A stretch of DNA of 64,000 nucleotides from Niabella soli DSM 19437 (GCF_000243115.2 NZ_CP007035.1:4216001-4280000), one strand, 5' to 3'; shown: positions 17,730 to 27,925, counted from the stretch's first letter. Numbers and translations: made by a program. The notes: generated from the sequence alone by a model not told the origin.

Positions 17730-18080
17730 TCAGATCCCCGTTTTTTTGGGGTACATGATTTCGTTGTAGGCGGATAATAGTGCTTCTGTTACCCATTCCT
17801 TTTTTACTTTATCCAAAACAAATGTGGTAGCGCCCTTTGCTCCCCATTTGTTAGGAACGGGATAAATATATTTTTTATCCATTTTACAAAATAATACCTG
17901 CTCTGCCGGCGTCAAAAATATATTCGCCGTATTGTCCTTGTTAAGATAGGTTGCAAACATACGCTTACCGGCTACTTTAAAGCCGATGCGCTCGAAATGA
18001 GGGTGCTGCTCTGTTCCCGGGAAAGCAAGTGCTAACGCCGTAAACATTTTTTCTGTGATCATACTTTTTTTTGTTTCCAT
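17730..18080 (-). CDS. MmcQ/YjbR family (DUF419) DNA-binding-like protein
   Basis: Protein of 116 residues with the YjbR double-wing fold: ALAFPGTEQHPHFERIGFKVAGKRMFATYL, then FCKMDKKYIYPVPNKWGAKGATTFVLDKV and a final helix. Members are small cytosolic proteins of unknown role although the fold resembles DNA-binding domains. It is a single gene downstream (on the minus strand) of a membrane-protein gene. Confidence 0.88.
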   Translation of the reverse strand: METKKSMITEKMFTALALAFPGTEQHPHFERIGFKVAGKRMFATYLNKDNTANIFLTPAEQVLFCKMDKKYIYPVPNKWGAKGATTFVLDKVKKEWVTEALLSAYNEIMYPKKTGI

Positions 18081-18113
18081 TAATAGCTATTACCGCTACT
18101 ATCCGTTTTGGTG

Positions 18114-18680
18114 TTACACAAAATAATGCTGCAATATGTAATAGATCTCATAAAGAATAAAGAAGGCTACCAACCCGTACTGGAATCGTACGCTGCGGCT
18201 GCGCATCCCAATAATACACAAAACAATATGCAACAGGTTACGCACAGGGTATTCCCATTGAAGGGTAAAAAAATATTGTTTGCCTTTTAGCAGGGTATCG
18301 GCAAAATCGGCAATAAAGATCACGATCAAAAAAGAAAAGAACCATTGCTTTTTGGAGAAGAAATAATCCTGGAAGCCTTTGTATTCGTTGATCGAATCCG
18401 GGAAAATAAGCACACAAAACGCATAGTACAGCGCCGTGTAAAGGATCAGGAAAAAATATTCCAGGAAATTCCAGCTTTCCACGCCTTTCAAACGGGCTTC
18501 CCACCACCAGAAATGGATGATCAGCAGGAAGGCATAAAACACCCAAAGCAGGTGCAGGGGGTAGGGCTTGGTGAGTTTGTTATGATCAATAAGTTTAACT
18601 GTATTCTTTAGCAACTGCGCTACACTAAAGCCCAGTATAATGCTGATCATTGTTCGTACATGGGTGAATGTTTCTTCCAT
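18114..18680 (-). CDS. Hypothetical integral membrane protein
   Basis: Protein of 188 residues from ATG 18680 (a longer in-frame reading would run into the divergent yceH-like gene and is rejected). About five hydrophobic helices, Trp/Phe-rich (IHFWWWEARLKG). N-terminus MEETFTHVRTMISIILGFSVAQLL resembles small conserved membrane proteins of Bacteroidota but no named family was recognised. A -7 box for it lies at 18719-18726. Divergent from the yceH-like gene. Confidence 0.7.
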   Translation of the reverse strand: MEETFTHVRTMISIILGFSVAQLLKNTVKLIDHNKLTKPYPLHLLWVFYAFLLIIHFWWWEARLKGVESWNFLEYFFLILYTALYYAFCVLIFPDSINEYKGFQDYFFSKKQWFFSFLIVIFIADFADTLLKGKQYFFTLQWEYPVRNLLHIVLCIIGMRSRSVRFQYGLVAFFILYEIYYILQHYFV

Positions 18681-18718
18681 AGTGGTCAAGAGGTTCGTTA
18701 AACAGTGTTGTGTCAAAA

Positions 18719-18726
18719 CAAATTTA
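18719..18726 (-). promoter_or_regulatory. -7 box TAAATTTG for the membrane-protein gene
   Basis: Exact TAnnTTTG on the minus strand, 38 bp before ATG 18680, with a TTG 23 nt further upstream. It overlaps the leader of the divergent yceH-like gene. Confidence 0.4.
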
Positions 18727-18735
18727 TTTATTTTT

Positions 18736-19413
18736 ATGCGATATATGAACAATGAACCCACAGCAATTAAAACAATACCTGTGCTGGACAGCGAGGAGCT
18801 GCGTGTATTAGGCGCATTGATGGAAAAATCCAAAACAACGCCTGAGTATTATCCCATGACCTTAAATGCGCTCACGGCGGCCTGTAATCAAAAGACCGCC
18901 CGTAACCCGGTGGTGCAGTTTGAAGAAACAACCGTAACCCTGGCACTGGACCGACTGAAACGGCATGGCCTGGCAGCAACCGTAACGGGTGGCACCAGCA
19001 GGGTGGTGAAATACCGGCACACAATAGCCCTGCAGTATTCCTTTACACCAGATGAACTGGCGGTGCTTTGCCTGCTTTTCTTAAGAGGTCCGCTCACCCC
19101 CGGTGAGCTCAACAGTAATGCGGGCCGGCTGTATGAGTTTGATGATCTGGCGGAAGTGCAGTCTGTGTTGGAAAAATTAGTTTCATCAACTGCCCCCTAT
19201 ATCCGCCAGCTAACACGGCAGCCGGGGCAAAAAGAAGCCCGCTACATGCATTTATTTGGCGATCCTGCGTTAGTGGACACTTATGTAGCTGAAACAAATG
19301 TTCCACCCGTTCAGGCCAACAATAACCTTGAAGAACGGTTAGCTGCGGTAGAACGGGAGCTTGCAGATCTGAAAGTGGCTTTTGAAAAGCTGATGAAAGA
19401 ATGGACGGGCTAG
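18736..19413 (+). CDS. YceH/DUF480 family winged-helix protein
   Basis: Protein of 225 residues from ATG 18736 (or 222 from ATG 18745). DUF480 layout: LDSEELRVLGALMEKSKTTPEYYPMTLNALTAACNQKTARNPV, then a second winged helix (LLFLRGPLTPGELNSNAGRLYEFDDL) and a C-terminal coiled coil (ERLAAVERELADLKVAFEKL). E. coli YceH has this same plan; the cellular role is not established. The frame is open further upstream but that part overlaps the divergent gene. Confidence 0.9.
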   Translation: MRYMNNEPTAIKTIPVLDSEELRVLGALMEKSKTTPEYYPMTLNALTAACNQKTARNPVVQFEETTVTLALDRLKRHGLAATVTGGTSRVVKYRHTIALQYSFTPDELAVLCLLFLRGPLTPGELNSNAGRLYEFDDLAEVQSVLEKLVSSTAPYIRQLTRQPGQKEARYMHLFGDPALVDTYVAETNVPPVQANNNLEERLAAVERELADLKVAFEKLMKEWTG

Positions 19414-19473
19414 GGAATGACCGGCATCGGCCTTTTTTTAACGGACGGCAACTTTTTCAATTTATTATCAGTG

Positions 19474-19481
19474 TATCTTTG
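19474..19481 (+). promoter_or_regulatory. -7 box TATCTTTG of the Cys-motif/TonB receptor locus
   Basis: Exact TAnnTTTG. The expected transcription start (about 19488) coincides with the best GTG start of the next gene (19489), suggesting a leaderless or nearly leaderless mRNA. Confidence 0.5.
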
Positions 19482-19488
19482 CAGCCTT

Positions 19489-19863
19489 GTGCAGAAAGTG
19501 ATCGCTGTAATATTATTCATTGTTTTTCTCCTGCAGGCGTTTAGTCAGGGTTTTTACTGTTTAGATTATATTTTCAGAAAAAAGGCCTACATGGCAAAAT
19601 GTATTAATAAAAGCCGGCCACTGCTGCATTGCGATGGAAAATGCTTACTGATGACAAGGATCCGGGAGCAGGAAAAGAAAGAAGCACAACAGGCCCCTGA
19701 GATGAAAATCGCAAAGCAGGAACTTGTCGCATTCCAGCCATCTTCTACAATTGATGCTCCTTTCTTCCAGACTTATCATAGGGTAATCTATCCTCCGGGA
19801 GTTGCCAAAAGCCCTGTAAAACGCTCCTATTCTATATTTCACCCACCCTGCACTCTTTCCTGA
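19489..19863 (+). CDS. Small membrane-anchored/exported protein with CxN...CxGKC motif, next to TonB receptor
   Basis: Protein of 124 residues if GTG 19489 is the start (GTG 19498 and a longer reading from 19417 are alternatives; the -7 box at 19474-19481 rules against the longest). N-terminal hydrophobic helix (VIAVILFIVFLLQAFSQGF), then KCINKSRPLLHCDGKCLL with three Cys, a Lys/Glu/Gln linker and an end with IFHPPC. I know this Cys plus FHPP layout from unnamed small Bacteroidota proteins that precede TonB receptors; function is undescribed. Cys and His residues on a periplasmic segment suggest metal binding (inference). Confidence 0.6.
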   Translation: MQKVIAVILFIVFLLQAFSQGFYCLDYIFRKKAYMAKCINKSRPLLHCDGKCLLMTRIREQEKKEAQQAPEMKIAKQELVAFQPSSTIDAPFFQTYHRVIYPPGVAKSPVKRSYSIFHPPCTLS

Positions 19864-20131
19864 TATCTTTAGTTTATTGCCGGAATGCTGCACGTTATAA
19901 CCGTCAATGGCGCTGCATGTATTTATCCCTTGGTCGGGGTAGCTCGTCTGTTAGGGCTACTGCAATGCAATGTTGCTCCTCCGGCTGTTTTGGGTTTAAC
20001 AACTTTATCAGGACGACGGGTCTTGTTTAATAGGCGCGTCATCCCTTACTTCTGTTACGTTAATCGCAAAAAGTCATCCAGCGTTAATGACTTGCAGTGC
20101 CAGGTCATTGAGGCGATGACACATTAAAGGA

Positions 20132-20260
20132 TCGTCATTTCGATAAATTCGCCAAAGGAGGATGAAGAGAAATTTCAACCTGAAAGAACGAGATTGCTCC
20201 GCTTACTTCTCCCGACTTTCGCGCCGACGAAAGTCGGGATTCGCTCCGTCCAAACGACAA
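20132..20260. repeat. Dispersed GTCATTTCGA element with internal hairpin
   Basis: Starts CGTCATTTCGATAAA, contains GAGAAATTT and CGAGATTGCTCCG and ends TCCAAACGACAA. The same kind of element is at 59932-60042 and a shorter one near 48562-48605. It contains a perfect hairpin (CCCGACTTTCG at 20211-20221 and its complement at 20228-20238, 6-nt loop). Confidence 0.55.
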
Positions 20261-20302
20261 TAATATCGATGATTGGTTTTTATGATTTTAAGAGATGTGT
20301 CA

Positions 20303-20318
20303 TCCGATAGCTATCGGG
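20303..20318. repeat. Dispersed palindrome CCGATAGCTATCGG
   Basis: Perfect 14-bp palindrome at 20304-20317, flanked on one side by a further G. Further copies at 45121-45132 and 49775-49790, and a variant at 61932-61951. Confidence 0.55.
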
Positions 20319-20395
20319 ATTGAAACGGGAGTGACTCACGGTTTATCATTTGACCTTTCCCGATTCGCAATTAACATAACGCTACCTAATTATAC

Positions 20396-22672
20396 ATGAA
20401 CAAGATTTTTTTATTGCTCTTTTTGCTGCCGGTGCCCGTCACTCTACTGGGGCAACGATTGCTGAAGGGAACTGTATTTGATGCAGATACGAAAGAACCG
20501 TTGGGTAACGCCACTGTAACGGCCGGCGGGCATAACTTTCAGCCCGATGCTAATGGCATATTTTATCTTGATGACCGCACTAAGGTATTTGATGTGAGTT
20601 GCTCAGGCTACATCAGCGAGCATCTTTTCCCGACACAGTTGTCGGTAGGATTGCAAAAAAAAGTAGCTGCTATGGATGAAGTAGTGGTTACCGGCAGCCG
20701 TACCGCCCAGCGGCGCAGCGAAGCGCCGGTTGCTATTACAAGCATCAGCAAACAGGTAATGGAAGATACCAAAGCCCAGCGTATGGACCAGTTACTGAAT
20801 AAAGTAAGCGGTGTTTTCATGGTCAGCTTGGGCAACGAACAACACGAGATGAGCATTCGCCAGCCGATGACCACAAAGAGCCTCTTTCTTTACCTGGAAG
20901 ACGGGTTGCCCATCCGCACTACCGGTGTTTATAACCATAATGCGCTGCTGGAGATGAACCTGACTGCCGCGCGCGCTATTGAAGTGATCCGGGGACCTGC
21001 TTCTGCCTTATATGGAGCCGAAGCGATAGGAGGCGCTGTTAATGTTATTACCCAGGCGGCCCCTGCGTTTACAAATGGTAGCGTTAGTTTACAATTAAAC
21101 AACGCCGGCTATAAGCGGGCTGACGTGCAGGCGGGAACCACCGTTGGGAAATGGGGATTTATAGTGAGCGGTTATTATGCTGATAAAACCAATGGCCCTG
21201 TCGCATTTAGTGATTTTCATAAAACGGCGCTGACCCTGCGCAGTGACTACCGGCCCAATGCGCATACCACCTGGACGAATACTTTGTCCTGGATCGATTA
21301 TTATAGTGATATGACGGGAGCGCTTGATAGCATTAAGTTTGCGCGCAGGGATTATAGTTCGTTGCAAACCTTTACTTACCGTAAAGTAACGGCACTAAGG
21401 TATAAATCGATGCTTACCCAGCGCTGGAACCCCAACAGCTCAACAACGATTGCGTTGCTTTACCGGAATAATTCGGTAGGTCAGAATCCTGCCTATGCTA
21501 TTGCAAGCACTCCGGATCCTCAAAAATTCAAAGGGCAGGTCAATGAAAATGCATTCCGCACCAATGCGCTTTTTGCCACGCATAGCCAGCGTTTTAAATG
21601 GCTGCAAAGCAGGGTAGCAATAGGGGGAAGTATCGACTTTAGTCCGCAGGATTACTATGCGAAATTTATTTCGGTAAACAAAGATTTGAATACGGGGCAA
21701 TACAACAGTTACACCACCCCGGCAACGGATTCTTTTCTGAGTAAATATAATACTGGCATTTTGAATATGGCCGGCTATTTTAATTATGAATTGAATCCGT
21801 TTAAGCGCCTGAAACTGATCATGGCACTGCGCTATGATGTGTTTAAATATTATTTTATAAATAACCTTCCGGCGTCTGCCAGTGTGCGCACTGCATCAAC
21901 CGTTACTACGTTCTCAAGAATAACACCCAAGCTGGGGTTAACTTATAATTTTAAAGGCATTGGATTTTATGCCAATTATGCGCAGGGCTATGTGCCGCCG
22001 CAATTAACCGACCTGTACAGCAGCGTAAAAGTGGCGCCCTACCTGCTGCCACAGACTTTTTTTAATTACGAAGCAGGTGGTTGGCTGACCTTGCTACAAA
22101 ATAAATTATATGCAGACTGGAGCATCTACCGGATGGATGGTACAAATGAGATCATTTCAGTGCGGCAGTCAGATAATTCTTATGTCAATGAGAATGCCGG
22201 CGCCACGCGGCATACGGGCATTGAGTATGGTGTTACCTATCGCCCGGTTCCCGCACTTTCCATCCGCTTCAGCGGCACCAATGCCAAACATACTTTTATA
22301 AAAAATAACATTAAAGGGGTGGATTATAACGGAAAGGAAATGAGTGGGGCACCCCGGTTTACCGGTAATGCGGAAGTTATTTATAAACCTCCTTTTTTAA
22401 AAGGGCTGTACCTGAGCGGCGAATGGCAGCACCAGGGACGCTATTTCATGGACGATCTCGACGCCTATCGTTACCAGGGTTTTGATGTTATCAATTTCCG
22501 GACGGGCTACCAGTTAAAAAGAGTGGGTGTATGGGTAAATATATTGAACGCGGCTAACCGGTATTATGCAGTGTATGCTTCCAAAAACGCCACTGCATCC
22601 GGCGCTGCGGCGTATAGTTATAACCTCGGCGATCCAAGGGAGATCACGTTGGGCATTTCTTACAGGCTTTAA
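20396..22672 (+). CDS. TonB-dependent outer-membrane receptor
   Basis: Protein of 758 residues. Signal peptide 1-19, CarboxypepD_reg-like domain (about 20-90), plug domain (about 95-225) opening with MDEVVVTGSRTAQRRSEAP and closing with VIRGPASALYGAEAIGGAVN, then a 22-strand barrel ending in ...GDPREITLGISYRL with a terminal aromatic-Arg-Leu typical of outer-membrane insertion. Imports a substrate with TonB-ExbBD energy. The PepSY gene 27 bp downstream and the Cys-motif protein upstream point to iron, siderophore, heme or copper rather than sugar; no SusD partner is present. Substrate is inference. Confidence 0.93.
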   Translation: MNKIFLLLFLLPVPVTLLGQRLLKGTVFDADTKEPLGNATVTAGGHNFQPDANGIFYLDDRTKVFDVSCSGYISEHLFPTQLSVGLQKKVAAMDEVVVTGSRTAQRRSEAPVAITSISKQVMEDTKAQRMDQLLNKVSGVFMVSLGNEQHEMSIRQPMTTKSLFLYLEDGLPIRTTGVYNHNALLEMNLTAARAIEVIRGPASALYGAEAIGGAVNVITQAAPAFTNGSVSLQLNNAGYKRADVQAGTTVGKWGFIVSGYYADKTNGPVAFSDFHKTALTLRSDYRPNAHTTWTNTLSWIDYYSDMTGALDSIKFARRDYSSLQTFTYRKVTALRYKSMLTQRWNPNSSTTIALLYRNNSVGQNPAYAIASTPDPQKFKGQVNENAFRTNALFATHSQRFKWLQSRVAIGGSIDFSPQDYYAKFISVNKDLNTGQYNSYTTPATDSFLSKYNTGILNMAGYFNYELNPFKRLKLIMALRYDVFKYYFINNLPASASVRTASTVTTFSRITPKLGLTYNFKGIGFYANYAQGYVPPQLTDLYSSVKVAPYLLPQTFFNYEAGGWLTLLQNKLYADWSIYRMDGTNEIISVRQSDNSYVNENAGATRHTGIEYGVTYRPVPALSIRFSGTNAKHTFIKNNIKGVDYNGKEMSGAPRFTGNAEVIYKPPFLKGLYLSGEWQHQGRYFMDDLDAYRYQGFDVINFRTGYQLKRVGVWVNILNAANRYYAVYASKNATASGAAAYSYNLGDPREITLGISYRL

Positions 22673-22699
22673 TATAGTTCTTTATCAATTTAAATAGTC

Positions 22700-24394
22700 A
22701 TGCGAAAAAAAATATATAAATGGCACCGGCGCTGTGCAGTGATCATTGCGCTGCCCGTTGTGTTGTGGGCGCTCAGCGGGTTTATGCATCCTATCATGAC
22801 CAACATACGCCCAAGGGTGGCAACACAATTGTATGAACCATCACCTATTGATCCTTCACAACTGACCGTTGCGCTCAGCCAAGCCTTGCAAGCCAACGGG
22901 ATTACAGCGTTTAGCAATGTTCATATTATTCGCATGGGCGGACAGCAATTTTACCAGGTGCTCGTAGATGCTGCGCACAATGATATCCGGTATATAAGCA
23001 CGGTTTCCGGACGGCAGTTGGCAAACGGTGATCAATTGTATGCACAGTTCCTGGCCCGCAAATTTCTTACCGGCTCCGGAAATACAGTGGCGCCGGAACC
23101 ACAGGCTTTGTCGGATCATGATTGTTGTATGAGCGCGGCGTTAAATATCCTGAACAGCAAAGGAGCCGCGATACTGAGTGTTGAAAAAGTAAATGATTTT
23201 AAAGGGGAGTATAGTTATATCAACCGGTTGCTTCCGGTATATAAAGTAGGTTTTAACCGGCCGGACGGGATCCGTATTTATGTGGAAACAGCTTCCGGAA
23301 GCTACGCCTATGCGGTGGATAATAAAAGAGCGGTGTTTGACAAGATCTTTGGATTACTGCATACCTGGAACTGGATGAACGCAATGGGGAAGACGAAATA
23401 TTTTATAATGGTACTGGTTACGGCGCTGGCATTGCTGACCACGATAATGGGTTTGTATATTTTTTTTACCACCAAATCGAAAAAGGCCGGGAGCCCCGCA
23501 TCAAAAGCAAGGCGAAGCCACCGGTACACTTCTCTGGCTGCCTCTTTGTTTACGTTGATGTTTAGTTTTAGCGGTGGTTTTCACGCACTAAAAGCCCTTT
23601 GGCCGCAGCAGCAGCATTCAGTTGTTGCGCATACGTTTATGCCCACTGGCGTGGATATTGATTTTAGTAAAATGATGGCACTTACTAAAGGTGATAGTAT
23701 CAGTGGCTTGTCTCTTTGTTCGATCCATAAAAGGAACTACTGGAGGATACAGCTATCTGATAAAAAGAAAGCAGCCAACGGTCGCTCAGATCTTATGAAG
23801 AATAAGTCCGTCCGGTATCGCCCGCCTTTGTATGTGGAGGCGGCAAATGGTGTTTTGCTATCAGGTGGTGACAGCTTATATGCACGGTACCTGGCGCAGG
23901 CATTTAATCAAAATAAAGGTGCTGCAATTAATCGCGTTTCCCTGGTTACAAAGTTTACCAATGAATATGGGTTCATTAATAAACGGCTGCCCGTATGGCG
24001 CGTCTCTTACAATACCAGGGGAAATCAACACCTTTATATTGACACAAAAGCCGGCGTGCTTGCCGCAAGGGTAGACGACAATGATATGGCTGAGGGCTAT
24101 AGTTTTGCATTGCTGCACAAGCACCATTTTATGGATTGGGCCGGGAAGGCCACCGGGGATGTCAGCACGATGATCGCGGCAGGTCTTCAGGTGCTTCTCG
24201 TGATTGTGGGAATATTTTTGTTCATCCGGACAAGAAAAAGAACGCGGATCGGTAATACTACCGCAGCACAAACAAGAGGGCAAACAAAAGCTGAAGGGTC
24301 AGCGTCGCGCTTTTATGGCAACTATAACACCCAGGCTGTACAAGCACAGAAACAAAGTAAGGATGATAATTACAGCGGTCATAACCAGCTATAA
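22700..24394 (+). CDS. PepSY-domain membrane protein with internal duplication
   Basis: Protein of 564 residues with four hydrophobic helices (about 12-31, 235-257, 275-297, 490-515) and large periplasmic PepSY parts. The two halves repeat each other: residues about 110-230 contain YAQFLARKF ... FKGEYSYINRLLPVYKVGFN ... FGLLHTWNWMNAMGK, and about 393-490 contain YARYLAQAF ... FTNEYGFINKRLPVWRVSYN ... FALLHKHHFMDWAGK. PepSY_TM proteins near TonB receptors are thought to act in iron-siderophore reduction or uptake. His residues in the helices (LLHTW, LLHKHHF) would suit heme ligation. The C-terminal tail (about 515-564) is a Thr/Gln/Lys-rich cytosolic stretch. Confidence 0.85.
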   Translation: MRKKIYKWHRRCAVIIALPVVLWALSGFMHPIMTNIRPRVATQLYEPSPIDPSQLTVALSQALQANGITAFSNVHIIRMGGQQFYQVLVDAAHNDIRYISTVSGRQLANGDQLYAQFLARKFLTGSGNTVAPEPQALSDHDCCMSAALNILNSKGAAILSVEKVNDFKGEYSYINRLLPVYKVGFNRPDGIRIYVETASGSYAYAVDNKRAVFDKIFGLLHTWNWMNAMGKTKYFIMVLVTALALLTTIMGLYIFFTTKSKKAGSPASKARRSHRYTSLAASLFTLMFSFSGGFHALKALWPQQQHSVVAHTFMPTGVDIDFSKMMALTKGDSISGLSLCSIHKRNYWRIQLSDKKKAANGRSDLMKNKSVRYRPPLYVEAANGVLLSGGDSLYARYLAQAFNQNKGAAINRVSLVTKFTNEYGFINKRLPVWRVSYNTRGNQHLYIDTKAGVLAARVDDNDMAEGYSFALLHKHHFMDWAGKATGDVSTMIAAGLQVLLVIVGIFLFIRTRKRTRIGNTTAAQTRGQTKAEGSASRFYGNYNTQAVQAQKQSKDDNYSGHNQL

Positions 24395-24552
24395 ATCCAA
24401 TACCAGGCCAAAAAAAGAAGATAGCTGTAATTTTGGCTTTGTGAAAGAAGACATATTAAAACTCTGTTTTATGTGAGCACTGTTGTGCAAAAACCAAATT
24501 CCTGAGAATCAGTCTTTCGCGTAAAAGTGGCCACCACAGGCGCTTTTCATAA

Positions 24553-24589
24553 AAAAGTTAAAAAATCCCCGCTTTTTAGGGCGGGGATT
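24553..24589 (-). terminator. Intrinsic terminator of secA
   Basis: Stem AATCCCCGC (24564-24572) with GCGGGGATT (24581-24589), 8-nt loop, followed on the minus strand by a U-rich tract (complement of 24551-24565). It lies 12 bp after the secA stop. Confidence 0.85.
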
Positions 24590-24601
24590 GCAATTTATTG
24601 T

Positions 24602-27600
24602 TTATTCATTTCTGCCGTGGCAATTTTTATATTTTTTGCCGCTTCCGCAAGGACATGGGTCATTCCGCCCCACTTTAGGTCCTACCCGGATCGGTTCCTG
24701 TTTTACTGCAGGTTGTTCGGGGTCAAAATAGTCTTTTTCGTTGGCGGCATAATCTTCGCCGGCTGCTTCTATCTGGTCCTTATTTGCGCGCATCTTGCTG
24801 AGGTCTGTTCTTTGTTCACGGCCTTCTTTAATTTGCGGCGCCTCTTCCTGTGCGGGAAGGTTGGCCTGCGTAAGGAAAGAGATGATGTCCTTATTTAAAG
24901 CCGTGGTCATGTTATTAAATAACTGGAACGCCTCTACTTTATAAATCACCAGCGGATCCTTTTGTTCCAGGTAAGCCGTTTGTACGCTTTGTTTCAGATC
25001 ATCCATGGCCCGCAAATGCTCTTTCCAGGCATCATCGATCACCGCCAGGGTAATGGATTTTTCCATACTGGATACCAGCTCCCGGCCTTCAGAAGTGATG
25101 GTTTTGTCTAGCGGTGCCAGTACATTGATGGTCTTGCGTCCGTCAGTAAACGGAACGATCACGTTTTCGATATGCGCACCCTGTGAAGTACGGATATCGC
25201 GGAACACCGGTACGGCCTGGCTTTGCACGCCACCGTTATGATCGGCATAACGGGTAAGTGCCTCGGCATATAGCTGATCCGCCAGCTTGGATGGGTCTGT
25301 TGTATGGAAGGTTTCTTCATTAATAGAAGTGTCCATTCCAAAATTTACGATACAGGCCAGCTTAAACCCTTCAAAATCTTCCTGTTCTTTAAAGGAAGTC
25401 GCGAGGCTTTCTGCTACAATAGAAAACGCATTGTCGATATCCAGTGATAAACGATCGCCAAATAAGGCGTGATTCCGTTTTTCATAAATAGCATTCCGCT
25501 GTTTATTCATTACATCATCATACTCCAGCAAGCGTTTACGGATGCCGAAGTTATTTTCTTCCACTTTCTTTTGCGCACGCTGAATACTGTTACTGATCAT
25601 GCTGTGCTGGATCACATCGCCTTCTTTATACCCCAGTTTATCCATCATACCGGCAATACGCTCGCTACCAAACATGCGCATCAGGTCGTCCTCCAGTGAT
25701 ACATAGAATAAAGAACTTCCCGGATCACCCTGGCGACCCGCACGACCGCGTAACTGGCGGTCCACCCGGCGGCTTTCATGGCGTTCGGTACCTATAATGG
25801 CCAACCCCCCGGCTTCTTTTACGCCAGGCCCCAGTTTGATATCCGTACCACGGCCCGCCATATTGGTGGCGATGGTGATGGCGCCGGCCAGGCCCGCTTC
25901 GGCAACGATCTCGGCTTCCCGCGCGTGCTGCTTGGCGTTTAAAACATTATGGGGGATTTTTTTCTGCTGCAGCATCCGGCTCAGTAACTCACTGATCTCA
26001 ACCGAAGTGGTACCCACCAGCACCGGCCTTCCTTCGCCGCGCAGTTTTTCAATTTCGTCGATAACCGCTTTATATTTCTCGCGCTTGGTTTTATATACCA
26101 GATCCTGCATATCCTTACGGATGATCGGAACGTTAGTGGGGATGGTAACTACGTCCAGCTTATAAATGCTCCACAGCTCACCCGCCTCCGTTTCCGCGGT
26201 ACCGGTCATACCCGACAATTTGTGGTACATCCTGAAATAGTTCTGCAGGGTGATGGTAGCGTAAGTTTGGGTGGCCGCTTCGATCTTCACGTTTTCTTTC
26301 GCCTCCAGCGCCTGATGCAACCCATCAGAATAACGGCGGCCTTCCATGATACGGCCGGTCTGCTCATCTACGATCTTGATCGCGCCATCAACAATTACGT
26401 ACTCATCGTCTTTCTGGAACAGGGCATAGGCCTTCAGCAATTGCTGTACGGAGTGAATGCGGTCGGCTTTTTGCGAATAATCATTTAACAAAGCCTCTTT
26501 CTGCTTTAATTTTTCTTCGGCAGCGGCATCGCTTTTTTCAACATCGGCCAATGTAGCACCTATATCGGGCAATACAAAGAAATCAGTGTCTTCCCCTACC
26601 TTAGTGATCATGGCCAGCCCTTTTTCGGTCAGATCTACCGAGTTGGTCTTTTCATCGATCTTAAACAGCAGGTCTTCGTCCACTATTTTCATATTGCGCT
26701 CTTGCTCCTGCAGGTAATAGTTTTCCGCTTTTTGCATTTTTACTTTTACCCCCGGCTCACTTAAATATTTGATCAGCGGGCTGTATTTTGGCAACCCGCG
26801 AAAAGCACGGTATAAATACAAGCCACCTGTTTTGGGATCGTCTTCCCCTTTTTCAAAAAGGCGTTTGGCTTCGTTCAGGTTGTTCCGTACAATGCGCTCC
26901 TGTTCCCGGTACAATTGTTCTACCCGGGGTTTGTGAATATGGTATTGCTGCTCATCTGCATGATCCACAGGACCACTAATGATCAGCGGCGTACGGGCAT
27001 CATCGATCAATACGCTATCCACCTCATCCACCATGGCATAATGATGTTTCCGCTGCACCATTTCAGAAGCATTGTGCACCATATTATCCCGCAGGTAATC
27101 AAAACCAAATTCATTATTGGTACCATAGGTGATATCGGCCATATAGGCATTGCGGCGTTCGGCGGAGTTGGGTTGGTGTTTATCGATACAATCCACCCGC
27201 AGGCCCAGCCATTCAAACACCGGACCGTTCCACTCCTGGTCGCGACGGGCCAGGTAATCGTTTACGGTAACCACATGCACGCCTTCGCCGGCAAGGGCAT
27301 TGAGGTAAGCCGGCAGCGTGGAAACCAGCGTTTTACCTTCCCCGGTAGCCATCTCAGCAATTTTGCCCGAATGTAAGACCGAACCACCGATCAACTGTAC
27401 ATCATAATGCACCATGTTCCAGGTGATTTGTCCTCCGGCGGCTTTCCAGGTATTTTTATAGATGGCGTCATCACCATTAATCGTAATATATTCTGCTTTT
27501 TGGGCCAGCTCCCGGTCCAGGTCTGTTGCTTTAGATACCATCTCCGGATTGCCGGAAAAACGACGTGCGGTTTCTTTAACAACAGCAAAAGCCTCGGGGA

Positions 27601-27925
27601 GAATTTCCTCCAGCACCTTCTCAATTTCCTTATCCCGGTCTTTTTTTAATGCATCCACCTGCTGGTAAATAGCATCTTTTTGCAGCAGGTCTTCGTGGGG
27701 CAGCTCATCGGCCTGCCGGTTCAGGTCAGCAATTTTACCATCAATTTCGGTAAGCCGTTCGTTGATGCGGCTGCGGAATTCCTGGGTTTTATTACGCAAC
27801 TCATCATTGCTAATCGACTGGTACTGAATGAAATTTTTGTTGATTTGCTCAACAACAGGCGAAATCTTTTTAACGTCTTTTTCAGATTTGCTGCCGCCAA
27901 ACATTTTTGATAAGAACTCGAACAT
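24602..27925 (-). CDS. secA: Preprotein translocase ATPase SecA
   Basis: Protein of 1107 residues driving protein export through SecYEG. Walker A in [13 protein letters not shown] (about 190), DEVDS Walker B (about 300), the second RecA-like domain with [29 protein letters not shown], the [10 protein letters not shown] motif, and a C-terminal zinc finger [14 protein letters not shown] that binds SecB or the ribosome. It is about 200 residues longer than E. coli SecA because of insertions in the nucleotide-binding domain (around 320-560), which is normal for Bacteroidota. Single gene with its own terminator and a -7 box at 28020-28027. Confidence 0.98.
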   Translation of the reverse strand: MFEFLSKMFGGSKSEKDVKKISPVVEQINKNFIQYQSISNDELRNKTQEFRSRINERLTEIDGKIADLNRQADELPHEDLLQKDAIYQQVDALKKDRDKEIEKVLEEILPEAFAVVKETARRFSGNPEMVSKATDLDRELAQKAEYITINGDDAIYKNTWKAAGGQITWNMVHYDVQLIGGSVLHSGKIAEMATGEGKTLVSTLPAYLNALAGEGVHVVTVNDYLARRDQEWNGPVFEWLGLRVDCIDKHQPNSAERRNAYMADITYGTNNEFGFDYLRDNMVHNASEMVQRKHHYAMVDEVDSVLIDDARTPLIISGPVDHADEQQYHIHKPRVEQLYREQERIVRNNLNEAKRLFEKGEDDPKTGGLYLYRAFRGLPKYSPLIKYLSEPGVKVKMQKAENYYLQEQERNMKIVDEDLLFKIDEKTNSVDLTEKGLAMITKVGEDTDFFVLPDIGATLADVEKSDAAAEEKLKQKEALLNDYSQKADRIHSVQQLLKAYALFQKDDEYVIVDGAIKIVDEQTGRIMEGRRYSDGLHQALEAKENVKIEAATQTYATITLQNYFRMYHKLSGMTGTAETEAGELWSIYKLDVVTIPTNVPIIRKDMQDLVYKTKREKYKAVIDEIEKLRGEGRPVLVGTTSVEISELLSRMLQQKKIPHNVLNAKQHAREAEIVAEAGLAGAITIATNMAGRGTDIKLGPGVKEAGGLAIIGTERHESRRVDRQLRGRAGRQGDPGSSLFYVSLEDDLMRMFGSERIAGMMDKLGYKEGDVIQHSMISNSIQRAQKKVEENNFGIRKRLLEYDDVMNKQRNAIYEKRNHALFGDRLSLDIDNAFSIVAESLATSFKEQEDFEGFKLACIVNFGMDTSINEETFHTTDPSKLADQLYAEALTRYADHNGGVQSQAVPVFRDIRTSQGAHIENVIVPFTDGRKTINVLAPLDKTITSEGRELVSSMEKSITLAVIDDAWKEHLRAMDDLKQSVQTAYLEQKDPLVIYKVEAFQLFNNMTTALNKDIISFLTQANLPAQEEAPQIKEGREQRTDLSKMRANKDQIEAAGEDYAANEKDYFDPEQPAVKQEPIRVGPKVGRNDPCPCGSGKKYKNCHGRNE

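Larger units (their letters stand above)
19864..20395. other. 532-bp gap between Cys-motif gene and TonB receptor gene, repeat-rich
   Basis: No gene. 19864-20130 is without recognised features. 20132-20260 is a GTCATTTCGA-type dispersed element; 20303-20318 is a copy of the CCGATAGCTATCGG palindrome. Both are listed separately. No clear -7 box was found directly before the receptor gene. Confidence 0.6.

Noticed and set aside
18681-18833. Upstream extension of the membrane-protein frame
   Set aside because: It would overlap the divergent yceH-like gene and add a non-conserved tail; ATG 18680 gives a normal membrane protein start.
24527-24898. Plus-strand open frame of 123 codons over the secA 3' end
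   Set aside because: Antisense to the conserved zinc-finger end and terminator of secA.
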